This document shows, one piece after another, positions 33,425-43,541 of a DNA stretch of 64,000 bases (position 1 is its first letter; each line of letters begins with the position of its first letter). A program made the position numbers and the translations under genes. Source of the stretch: Thinopyrum elongatum (Eukaryota > Streptophyta > Magnoliopsida > Poales > Poaceae); the NCBI GenBank assembly GCA_011799875.1, contig CM022302.1, positions 204,200,814 through 204,264,813 on the forward strand. Reading direction: 5' to 3'. Below the pieces are notes generated by a model. The model ran no database searches, was not told the origin of the DNA, and saw nothing but the letters and a program-made list of their open reading frames with translations.

Positions 33425-34632
33425 GAAAGCGCACTCATCGAGTTCATCCGTGAGAATCGGGACATCTTTGCATGGAAACCTTCTGACATGCCAGGTGTAC
33501 CGAGAGGACTCGCTGAGCACCACCTCAATGTGGATCCTAAGATGAAACCTGCCAGTTTAACGAGGAGAGACACAAGGCTATTAGGGAAGAAGTAGCCCGG
33601 CTCCTAGCTGCCGGGTTCATCATCGAAGTTTTTCACCCTGAATGGTTAGCAAATCCAGTGCTCGTTCTCAAGAAAAATGGCACTTGGCGTATGTGTGTCA
33701 ATTACACAGATCTTAACAAGGCTTGTCCCAAAGACCCATTTCCCCTCCCCTGCATTGATCAGATCATCGATTCTACAGCTGGTTGTGAGTGCTTATGTTT
33801 CCTGGATGCTTACTCCGGCTATCATCAGATTAAGAAGGCCGTCAAGGATCAGGAGAAGACAACCTTTATCACACCCTTTGGTGCTTTTTGCTATGTCTTT
33901 ATGCCCTTTGGGCTTAAAAGTGCCGGGCCGACTTATCAGCGCTGTATTCAGAATTGCTTCCACAAGCAGATTGGGCGCAATGTGCATGCTTATGTTGATG
34001 ATATTGTGGTCAAATCCCAGAAGAAAGAAACTTTGTTGAATGACCTCAAGGAAACTTTCGATAATCTCCGGGTCTATCAGATGAAGCTTAACCCAGCCAA
34101 ATGCATTTTTGGTGTTCTTGCAGGGAAATTGCTGGGTTTCCTGGTGTCAGAGTGGGGTATTGAATCTAACCCGGAGAAAATCAAGGCGGTGACGTCGCTC
34201 GCTAAGCCAACCAATATTAATAATGTTCAACACATGGTGGGACGAATCACAGATCTGAGCCGGTTTATAAGACGCCTTGGTGAGAAGGCAATCCCACTCT
34301 ACCAGATGTTGAAAAAGACCAACAATTTTGTCTGGAGTGATGCTGCAAATGAGGCATTTGAAGCACTGAAGAAGCAGCTGGTTGAGCCGCCCGTCTTGGC
34401 TGCTCCTATCGACAAAGAGCCTATGCTCCTATACATTGCTGCTAATAATAGAGCAGTAAGTGTAGCAGTTGTCATAGAGCACAAGGAGGCTGGGAAGGAA
34501 TATCCAGTCCATAGGCCAGTTTATTATGTCAGTGAAGTTTTGACAGAGTCTAAACAGAGATATCCACATTGGCAGAAGCTAGTATTTGGTGTTTTTTTGT
34601 CTAGTCACAAGTTGAAGCACTATTTCCAATAG
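33425..34632 (+). pseudogene. Element C reverse transcriptase
   Basis: An initial stretch (ESALIEFIRENRDIFAWKPS) leads by a frame break into an open frame 33658-34632. That frame has VLKKNGTWRMCVNYTDLNKA, CFLDAYSGYHQI, FGAFCYVFMPFGLKSAG, AYVDDIVVKSQKK (YVDD pair intact) and the thumb (FGVLAGKLLGFLVSEWGIES). The RT-RNase H linking domain follows (EKAIPLYQMLKKTNNFVWSD) up to HYFQ, then TAG. It is the longest surviving pol frame in the window. Confidence 0.85.
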
Positions 34633-35230
34633 CACCCTATCACTGTGGTAAGCTCAGCTCCCCTAGGAGATATCATCTAGAAGGGAGGCCACAGGTCGGG
34701 TCGCTAAATGGGCAGTTGAGCTTGATCCTCGTCATCTTAAGAATGTACCCAGGACGGCTATCAAATTTCAAGCGTTGGTGGATTTCATCAACGATTGGAC
34801 TGAACTGCAGATACCTGAGGAGAAGCCGGATAATATGTACTGGACAATACACTTTGATGGTTCAAGGCAATTGGAGGGCTCGGGGGCTGGAGTAATTTTA
34901 TCTTCTCCCTGAGGTGATAAATTTTGTTATGTCCCCAGGATCATGTTTCCCTGTACTAATAATGCAGCCAAGTATGAAGCGCTCCTTCATGGCGTCTGTA
35001 TGGCTAAGGAGATGAACCTCAGCCAGGTTAGATGCCTGGGCGACTCTGATCTGGTCGCCCAACAGGTCTCCGGAACATGGGACTCGAAGGATCCCCTCAT
35101 GGCGGCTTATCGGCAGGCCGTGACTAACATCGGATGCCATTTTAAAGGATATTAGGTAGATCATATAGATCGGCGGCTCAATGAGGCGGCCGATGCTCTG
35201 TCATGACTCGGCTCTCAGTGTAAGCCGGTC
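34633..35230 (+). pseudogene. Element C RNase H
   Basis: Landmarks: TIHFDGSRQLEGSGAGVILS, MFPCTNNAAKYEALLHGVCM, VRCLGDSDLVAQQVSGTWDS and DRRLNEAADALS. The second catalytic acidic residue, normally Glu in NNAAEYEAL, is Lys (aag at about 34971). TGA at about 34911 and TAG at about 35154 break the frame. Confidence 0.8.
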
Positions 35231-36590
35231 CCTCCCAATGTGTTCCTTGATGTTCTCCATAATCCTTCTGTCAAATTACCTTCCGAGGAAGATCTTGCTG
35301 TACCTGACCCGGAGGCACAGTTGGTAGCAGCTCTTCATGCTATTCCAGATTGGACGGTTCCTTATCTGGTTTATCTGACTCAAGGCGAGCTCCCTGAGGA
35401 TGAACTCATTGCTCATCAAATCGTTCAACGTTCCAAGTCTATGACTATTGTCAATGGCGAGTTGCACAGAAGAAGCATCACTGGTGTTTTCCAAAGATGT
35501 GTTTCCCCTGATGAAGGGCGAGAGATCTTCAATGAAATTCACTTTGGTGATTGTGGTCATCATGCCGGCTCGAGATAGTGGCAAAGGCTTTCCTCCATGG
35601 TTTTTACTGGCTCACGGCTCATGCATACGCTAAGGATATCGTGCACAAGTGTGATGGTTGCCAGAAGTTTGCACGCCAGGCTCATGTGCCGGCTCAAGAG
35701 CTTCGGACGATTCCCATCACTTGGCCTTTTGTAGTATGGGGGCTTGATATGGTTGGTCTGTTCAAATGATCCAAGGATAAGAAAACTCACCTTTTGGTTG
35801 CTGTTGATAAATTCACCAAGTGGGTTGAAGCAGAGCCAATCAAAAATTGTGATGCGGCAACATCAGTCAAATTCCTGAAAAAGTTGATTTTTTGCTTTGG
35901 TTATCCGCACAGTATCATCACTGATAATGGAACTAACTTGTCCACAGGAGCTATGAAGAAGTTCTGTCAGCAAGAGCACATCCGGCTTGATGTGGCCTCA
36001 GTGGCGCACCCTCAGTCCAATGGCCAAGCAGAACGTGCTAACCAGGAAATTTACGAGGTATCAAGCCAAGACTCATGGTTCCCCTTGAGCGCACTCCGGG
36101 TTGTTGGGTTGAGGAGCTCCCTTCTGTCCTTTGGAGCATACGGACTACTCCCAACAGATCAACCGGCTATACACCTTTCTTCATGGTTTATGGTGCAGAA
36201 GCGGTGTTACCTAGCGATATTCGTCATGATTCCCCCAGAGTTGCGGCTTATGTTGAAGCAGATAATGAGGAGGCTCGACAAGGCTCTCTAGATGATCTGG
36301 AGGAGGAACGTGATTTTGCTGTAGCAAGATCAGCAATATATCAGCAAGACCTAAGTCGCTATCATAGCCGTAAAGTTCACAGCCGTACTTTCTAGGAGGG
36401 CGACTTAGTGCTCCGGCTAATCCAAGAACAAGCCGGCATGCATAAGCTTTCACCTCCATAGGAAGGGCCTTTTATCATCAGTAAGAATCTCAACAATGGA
36501 TCATATTACCTGATTGACATACATGAACGTAATAAGTCACGTACGTCGGAGGAGGAGACCAACAGGCCTTGGAATATTGCTCATCTCTGA
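35231..36590 (+). pseudogene. Element C integrase
   Basis: Blocks in order: NVFLDVLHNPSVKLPSEEDL, AIPDWTVPYLVYLTQGELPE, the zinc-binding region, GCQKFARQAHVPAQELRTIP and VWGLDMVGLF (first catalytic Asp). Then SIITDNGTNLSTGAMKKFCQ (second Asp) and HPQSNGQAERANQEI (catalytic Glu). The C-terminal part is PSVLWSIRTTPNRSTGYTPF and NNGSYYLIDIHERNKSR. The DDE triad is intact, but frame shifts near 35575 and 36050 and several stops kill it. Element A's B-insertion site corresponds to the WTVPY motif here. Confidence 0.85.
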
Positions 36591-36918
36591 CCCTATTACA
36601 CTAAGAGCCACTGGCTCTACCTTTTTGTACATACGTTTGTGTATATATTTTTATTATCATTAAAATAAATTCGGCATCCCCGAAACTCGGGGCCTCTGTC
36701 GTTTCGTTTCAAATATTGTGCATGAGTCTTTATTTTTTTATCATTGGTCACTTGGGGGCTTCTAACTCATCGAGTTTAGCTATTAACATCCCTCTTGACC
36801 CGGCATATGCCATTCTATATCTTGGTTAAACCTGCCTGTCTTCTTGATGCGACTCCACCAAGGTGACCTGGTGTACTCTTGACAGTCAATCTATTATGAC
36901 ACTGAACTTGTCAAAGTT
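36591..36918 (+). other. Element C post-integrase noncoding region, left of element D
   Basis: Noncoding, T-rich. It ends at the aaaac target site of element D (36919-36923) and resumes at 47518. Confidence 0.6.
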
Positions 36919-36923
36919 AAAAC

Positions 36924-37794
36924 TGTCGGCGTTCTGGGAACCAGGGTAAACAGACTTGCCTGCCTGCGGCCCACGGCGTGGCCCCGTCGACGGCCTGGTA
37001 TGGCCCACCTCCAAGACCACCAAGACAAGACCCTCGCGAGGGGCCAAGCCTCGCGAGGCGGACGACACCAAGACCTCCCGAGGGAGCGGCCTTCCCAGGT
37101 TGCCTCTTGAGGAGCGGAGATTTCTATGCAGGTACCCAACCTCAGGAGGTTGCGATGACGCAAGCCATGATGACCAAGGCCAGGCCAGCGCCAGCTGGCG
37201 CAGAGGAGGCAGTTTCCTCTTTGGTGCTAAGGAGGCAAGCGCAGGCGTGGGTTCCCAAGGAGCCCGGCAAAGGTTTCTATTCCAGTGCTACAAGACCAAG
37301 ACCGCCAGGACGGCAGGATGGATGTCATCGTCGAGCCCACTGCTGCGTCACCACCAGAGGCTTTGCAGGCGAAGACCACCTTTCGTCAGGATAAGATGTA
37401 CTACTTGTCCCCCTTCAAATTGGCCACTGTGGGATTCCTTCCCACCTACGATTTGGGGGAAGAGGACCAAGGCCACTATAAGTATAGGCTAGCCACCACC
37501 GTAGACCAGATCGGATCCATTCCACCCTCACCCATAGACCTCGCGAGGTTGTTCATCCTTTGTACTAGTTCATCCTCAGCCCCTCATGAGGTCAATCCAC
37601 CACAAAGCAGGAGTAGGGTCTTACACCGCGAGGTGGCCCGAACCTGGGTAAACTGCCGTGTTCATCTTCTTCCTTGTTCACGTGCATCGAGCTAGGCCGT
37701 AGGGCGACGAGCTGGTTAGCTGGATAGGTTGAGTCCTTCGCACACGCCCCAGAGTTTGAACCTTTCTTGGGTCTGTGGAGCCCTGAATCCGATA
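36924..37794 (+). repeat. Element D 5' LTR
   Basis: 871 bp, tgtcggcgttctggg ... aatccgata; the last two bases are TA where the 3' LTR has CA. It contains the self-complementary words ctcgcgag twice near 37030-37060 and a TATA-like ctataagtatagg (about 37475). Confidence 0.88.
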
Positions 37795-37867
37795 TTTGGC
37801 GCGCCAGGTAGGGGCGTGTCGAAGCCTCTCTTCCACCGTTCACTCCGTCGTCGTTCCGTCGTTCCTA

Positions 37868-39763
37868 TGGCCGACGCTCATCGTGTCCGTGCCGAGCGTT
37901 GGGCCACTCGCGTCCCCACGGACGGCGCCTGTGGGCAACTGCGCTCCTCGCCGCTCTACCTCCCCGGCGGCTAATGCCGCCACTGACCCTGCTGCTCGCG
38001 AACAACAGGACTCGTCGCTGCCATCGTCCGTCCGGCGCGATGGCCGCACCGCAACTCCATCACCCACTCCAGCCACGGCGTCGTCTTCTCATGTTCGTCG
38101 TGGGCCGGCGAACGCGCAGGCTGCGCTGCTCATGGCGCGAGAGCTTTTGCGCTACCGCCCGACCAACGACCTCTACGACGACTGGCTCGGCCGCATCGCC
38201 AAGCTCGTCAACACCGCTGGTGAAGCCCCTGCACAGTCCCGTTCGCCCCGTCCCACGCCGTCCCAGGCGGGCGATGTGGCTCACGGTGCACCTCCTCCTC
38301 CTCCTTCTCTACACGGCACGGATCCTGAGCCCAGGCGAGAGCCACCCCAATGCGGCCCACTATGCAGGGCGCCGGTGCACGATGCAGAAAGCTGCCAGGT
38401 GGTGCAGTGGCCCGAAGGAGAAGCGCGTGCGCTTCCAGCGCCATTGCGTCAAGACCGCGTGCCGCCGGAGGTGGTGGTGCGTGGGCGACAAGTTCAAGCT
38501 CCCCCCATGCGACCGGTACCTGTGAGTGCGGCAGGCTGCCGTGCTTTCACCCCGGAGCTGCGCTGCATCGTCTGGCCCGGCAAGTTCAAGCCGGATCTGC
38601 CTCCATGCTACGACGGCACTCCTGACCCCGCTGAGTTCCTCCAGCTCTACGAGCTGAGCATCGAGGCGGCGAACGGCAATGACAATGTCATGGCAAATTG
38701 GTTCCCCATGGCCCTCAAGGATGGCGCACGTTCTTGGCTCCTGAACCTTCCGGTGGGGTCGATCTCCTCCAGGGATGAGCTGCACGAGGGCTTCATCGCC
38801 AACTTCCAGGGCACTCGTGACCACGCTCCTGTAGCAGGCGACCTGCGGTGCATAAAGCAGCAGCCGGGCGAGACCTTGCACAAGTACATACAGCGCTTCA
38901 TGAACGTTCGCCTCAAGATCCCGAAGGTGTCGGACAAGGCCATCATCACGGCGTTCTCTGATGGCGTCCGAGATGTCAAGATGAAGGAGGAGCTCACCAT
39001 CCATGAGGACTTGTGTTCGGCTCTGGAGATGTTCAACATGGCAACCAGATGCGCGAGGGCCGAGGAAGGTCGCCTCTCCCTCCTGGAGCTTCCGAAGGTC
39101 GATCCTAAAGACAAGAAGGCCAAGGCTAAGGAAGTGAAGCGCAAGGGCCCCGCCGTGCTGGCCGCGGAGCCCGAGATGAAGCGTGGCCATGACCATGATG
39201 AGCCTCCCAGGGGCAACCGCCCGTTCTGCGTCTTCCACAACATCCACAGCCACAACACCAATGACTACCAGGAGCTCAGGGCAATCTGCGATGGGCGCTT
39301 TGGCCGCTGCCCCGAGCGCAATGACCGCGGCTACGGCCACGGAGGAGGCCGCGGTGGAGGCCGCTGGGACAACCGTGACCCCTGCCAAGACTGGCGCGAC
39401 CAACCTCATGATGGCCCCTGGAGAGACCAGCCTCGTGAGGATCGCCCCCAGGGTAATGCTGGCCTCCCTCCACTGCCGCCACCGCCAAGGAGAAACGGTG
39501 ACAATTGCCAAGATGATGGGGCTGGGGGCTTCCAAGAGCCTCGCGCGATCGCCTGCATCCTGGGTGGCGCTCAGGCCCCCGCTTCTCATCGTGTCTTCAA
39601 GCAGTTCACTCGTGAGGTGAACGCGGCCCTCCCCAAGCTAGAGGCGTCACGCCCCCTCAGGTGGTCCAAGCACGCCATCACCTTTGACTCCATGGACCAG
39701 CTCAAGTGCTCAGCCGCCGCCGGCGCACTCCCAATGCTCTGCATGTCAACCATTAGCAATGTC
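37868..39763 (+). pseudogene. Element D gag and start of protease
   Basis: A plausible start is ATG at 37868 (MADAHRVRAERW), but a shift near 37950 moves to the long open frame that runs to 39763. The capsid-type domain lies about 38590-39100 (LPPCYDGTPDPAEFLQLYEL, NWFPMALKDGARSWLLNLPV, FIANFQGTRDHAPVAGDLRC, HKYIQRFMNVRLKIPKVSD). A Lys-rich segment, a knuckle-like CVFHNIHSHNTNDYQEL, and a Gly/Arg/Asp-rich tail follow. The protease begins (FKQFTREVNAALPKLEASRP) and is cut by the solo LTR at 39764. Confidence 0.8.
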
Positions 39764-40675
39764 TGTCGGCGTTCTGGGAATGGGGGTACCCAGACTTGCC
39801 TACCTGCGGCCCACGGCGTGGCTCCATCGACGGCCTGGTACGGCCCAGCATCAGCGACAACAACTCAAGACCCTCGCGAGGGGCCAAGCCTCGCGAGGCG
39901 GACGACACCAAGGCCTCCACGAGGAGCGGCCTCCTCAGGCTGGCTCCCGAGGAGCGGAGATCTCTATGCAAGCCTCACCTCGTGAGGTTCGGATGACGTG
40001 AGCCATGACGACCAAGGCCAGGCGGGCGCCAGCGGGCGCAGTGTACTAGTTTCCTCTTCGGTGCTAAAGAGGCAAGCGCAGGCGCGGAGTCCCGAGGAAT
40101 CAGCCAAAGGTTTCCATTCCCGTGCAACAAGACCAAGACCGCCAGGACGGCAGGACGGAGGTCATCACCAAGCCCACCATGGCATCACGACCAGAGGCTT
40201 TTGCAGGCGAAGACTACTTTTGTCAGGATAGCATGTACTAGTTGTCTCCCTTCAAATTTGGCCGTTGTGGGATCCCTTCCCGCCTTTCATTTGGGAAGAG
40301 GACCAAGGCCACTATAAATAGGACTTAGCCACCACAGTAGATGGGATGGGACCCGGGATGGGACCCCCGGACGGATCATTCAGATCACCCCCACTCCACC
40401 AGCTCACTCGAGCTCAAGAACACCTCTCCTCCTGAGGCTGTTCGCCACTGTACTAGTTCATCCTCAGCCCCTCGAGGCCAATCCACCACAAAGCAGGAAT
40501 AGGGTTTTACACCACAAGGTGGCCCGAACCTGGGTAAACTACTGTGTCTCTTTTCCTTACAGTTCGTCGAGCTAGGCTGTGAGATTAGCGAGTAGGCAGA
40601 CTGGGGAGGACGAGTTCTTCGCACGCACCCCAGAGTTCGAACCTCTCAAGGGTTTGCGGAACCCGAAATCCGACA
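39764..40675 (+). repeat. Solo LTR of the element D family inside element D
   Basis: 912 bp, tgtcggcgttctggg ... aatccgaca, flanked by atgtc (39759-39763) and acgtc (40676-40680), a target duplication with one C/T difference. The protease frame continues across it (NV before, NVLVTKTLIDD after). It differs from D's own LTRs at many sites, so it came from another subfamily member. Confidence 0.88.
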
Positions 40676-41234
40676 ACGTCCTTGTCACCAAGACCCTCAT
40701 CGACGATGGCGCGGGGCTCAACATTCTCTCTGTCGAGAAGTTCGAGACGCTCCAAGTACCATATGACCAGCTTTTGCCCACGAAGCCTTTCTCAGGAGTC
40801 ATCGATGGCTCCACCGTCCCCATAGGGCAGATCCGCCTCCCTCTCACCTTCGGCAAGCGTGACAACTACCACACCGAGCTCATCAACTTTGACATCGCCC
40901 ACATCCACCTCCGTACAATGCCATCCTCGGGTATTCGGCCCTTGCCAAGTTCATGGCAGCAACTCACCACGGCTACAATGTCCTCAAGATGCCAGGAAGT
41001 GGCGGCATCATCATGGTCGCCTGCGATGAAAAGGATGCGATGTGCTCCCTCGAGCGCACCTACCAGGCTGCGGCGATCGAGAACTCTGACGACGAGGGTG
41101 CCGTCCTGCCTCCTGAGGCCATCCCCAAGAAGAAGAAGCAACTCCTCCCAAAGGGTCGTCAGGAGGCTGGGGCGTCCGACGGTCGTGCCTCAGGCCCCGC
41201 GCCCTCTGCTGGGGCGTCTTTCCCTCTCGCATAG
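40676..41234 (+). pseudogene. Element D aspartic protease, continuation
   Basis: VTKTLIDDGAGLNILSVEKF contains the active-site region (DDGAG), then FSGVIDGSTVPIGQIRLPLT and YHTELINFDIAHI. A shift near 40915 leads to LAKFMAATHHGYNVLKMPGS and an acidic/Lys-rich tail (IPKKKKQLLPKG). The active site differs from the DGGSS form of elements A to C, placing D in another gypsy group. Confidence 0.75.
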
Positions 41235-41261
41235 GGAGGCACACTCGGCGCCCCTCTCAGG

Positions 41262-41785
41262 ATGGCCTCGGGGGCTCTCCTATGGAGGGCCTCTGACCTG
41301 ACCAGCGTGACGAGGGAGGCGTTCGGGCACCACGTGGAGGCGTGCTTCAATGCGCGCCTCCGTGAGCAAGGCGCAAGGCGCGAGGTGCCGGGCGCTCAGG
41401 AGTTCATCACCAAGGCAAGTGAGGAGCTTCAGGAGGCGCGAGCCATGCGTGGCGAGCGTCGCCCCGCACCACCCAGTGCAGCTGCCACCCATGACATGGG
41501 TGGCGAGCTGCGCGTCTGCATCAACATCCCAGGCCTCAACAGGGCTGCTTCGCAGGACCTCTTCTGGCCGTCCCGCGTTGGCTGAAGCAGGGGCTACCCC
41601 TGCAGCTACGTCTGCATGCTGTTCGGCCTGCTGAACATGGCCGCCTCGTACCAGCGCCTCATGTAGGGAGCCTTGGCGGCTCGCGAGGCCAGGCGCCAGG
41701 CTGTCCTGACCGAGGAGGTGACGGACCCTCACGAGCCCCCCGGACCTCCGGAGCCTCCCGGGACTCAGGAGCCGGTCGGCTCATG
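41262..41785 (+). pseudogene. RT remnant (deletion scar) of element D
   Basis: A frame resembling the segment before and just inside RT. GGELRVCINIPGLNRAASQD sits where the family has its RVC-D--DLN-A--KD motif. Then, after a stop, VCMLFGLLNMAASYQRLM sits where the MPFGL-NA-ATYQR motif belongs. The intervening palm residues, including the first catalytic Asp, are missing, and the YxDD block never appears. This is what is left of pol after an internal deletion. Confidence 0.6.
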
Positions 41786-42066
41786 AGGAGCGATCTCTAC
41801 AGTACGCATCTTCAGCTACTTCAACGCTTCTACAACAATGGTGCCAAGTGACTTTTTGGTTTGTTCAACTAAGGGCGCCCCTCAGGCTGCATTATCCTCA
41901 GGCTGCTAGGGCCCGACCCCGCAACTGTACCGTTTTGCGCATGTATCGGAACTGGCTTTGCTTTCATGAGTTTCCTAAGTATCTCAACTGCCTGTCCGGT
42001 GCTTCGTCACTATGATGTCACTGCGCCCTTGTGAGCCCGCCCAAGACCGCCTCATGATTAAGGACT

Positions 42067-42440
42067 GGCACGGCGTCCGTGCTCGGGTTCGTCCCTACAG
42101 CATCGACAAACCCTAGCGACCGAGCTCTATCCCGCGGGCCAGCTCCCGTGTGCGTCACCTCCCGTGGTCCTTGGTGCCTTGTTCTTGCATGAGCTAATCG
42201 CATGTGGGCAAGTGCGGGCGCACGGCCTGGTTCATACAACCGCAATTCGGCGCTTCGCCGCAGCGGGAGCCGTGTGCCGGCAGTTTTTCCGTGGGATCGT
42301 TGCATGAGAAGACTTGGCACGACGTCTGTGCTCGGGCCCGTCCCTGCAGCGTCGATAAAACCAATGGCTGAGCTCTGTCTGGCGGGTCGGCCCCGTTCAC
42401 GTCACCTCCTGGGGTCATTGGTGTTCGACCTTCTCATGCG
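42067..42440. repeat. Diverged direct repeat, spacing about 249 bp
   Basis: ggcacggcgtccgtgctcgg at 42067 recurs as ggcacgacgtctgtgctcgg at 42316. Matching sequence follows (gaccgagctctatc / ggctgagctctgtc), ending in a catgag/catgcg word. Confidence 0.7.
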
Positions 42441-42674
42441 ATAACCTCCGGAGGGGCATTCGGTACAGGACCCCCCCATCGCCCCGCAGGTTTCTTACGC
42501 GCGCCCCGCGCCGCAAAAATCAGGCGCAACCCGCCTTAAGGTAGGGCCTCGTGAGTCCCGCGCTGGCTCACGAGTGCCCAGATGCACCTCCTCTAGTTCT
42601 GCCATGCTTGCCACGTGCACGAACGGGGCTGTACACGCCCCAGAGTCTCCCCCAGCGGGAACTCCCACCCACGT

Positions 42675-42838
42675 ACCAGTGGAAGCCCCATGCTCTGCGC
42701 TGGCGGATGACATGATCGAGGAGCGGCTATGCCCACGCACCAGTGGAAGCCCCATGCTCCGCGCTGGCGGACGACATGGTCGAGGAGCGACTATGCCCAC
42801 GATAAAGTGGAAGCACCATGCTCCGCGCTGGTGAATAA
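42675..42838. repeat. Tandem repeat, 64-bp unit, about 2.6 copies
   Basis: Units begin accagtggaagcccc at 42675 and 42739 and a variant (ataaagtggaagcacc) near 42802. Each contains catgctccgcgctgg and gacatggtcgaggagc. Confidence 0.85.
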
Positions 42839-43051
42839 ACAACTGAGGGCGCCCTCGTGGCCGCACCAACCTCATGATAGCCTCTCGGCTCTACAACCGG
42901 TAACACCCCACAGCATCCCCCTCAGGAGGATCACGTGAGGGGGCTGGACACGGGGGCTGTGCTCAGGCCCCGCCTGGCACATGCTACCCTACCAGGTCCG
43001 GGTACCTGGTCTTCTCGTGTTCCCCCCAGGCGAAAGCTGGTGGTCAAAGGT

Positions 43052-43411
43052 ATGAGGGCTGCTCGCCAGTCAAGGGGTACCTCCTGAGCATAGCGACTCA
43101 GGGGCCTCACTGGTCATGTAGCCCCTCGCCCCTTGGTGTCGTCCTGGTGATTCGGACGCCCCAACGGCGGTCGAGGTATGCGCGGGGCTGGGCCCTGCCG
43201 ATGCAGAGCACGAAGTCCTACACCCCGGTGTCCATGTTTCCTTCATGAGGGCTGCTCGCACGTCAAGGGGGACCTCCTGAGCATCGCGACTCAGGGGCCT
43301 CACTAGTCACGTAGCCCCTCGCCCCTTGGTGTCGTCCTGGTGATCCGGACGCCCCAATGGCAGTCGAGCTATGCGCGGGGCTGGGCCCTACCGACGCAGA
43401 GCACAAAAGCA
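43052..43411. repeat. Tandem repeat, 193-bp unit, about 1.9 copies
   Basis: atgagggctgctcgc starts at 43052 and 43245. The units share gtagcccctcgccccttgg and end in ggctgggccctgccgatgcag-type sequence. It lies between the RT scar and the antisense gene of D. Confidence 0.85.
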
Positions 43412-43541
43412 AGCATGAAGGAAACTTGACGCAATAAGGAAACCACGGGGTCCTAATGATTATTACAAGCACAAATTGTTCCACAAGCTTAAACAGAAAC
43501 CTTACGCCTCCACGAGGCACGGTAAATGTTGCAGGGTAAAA

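Noticed and set aside
38360..39589. 409-codon minus-strand open frame
   Set aside because: It is the reverse-frame shadow of element D gag, which has recognisable gag motifs on the plus strand; long opposite frames are common in GC-rich coding DNA.
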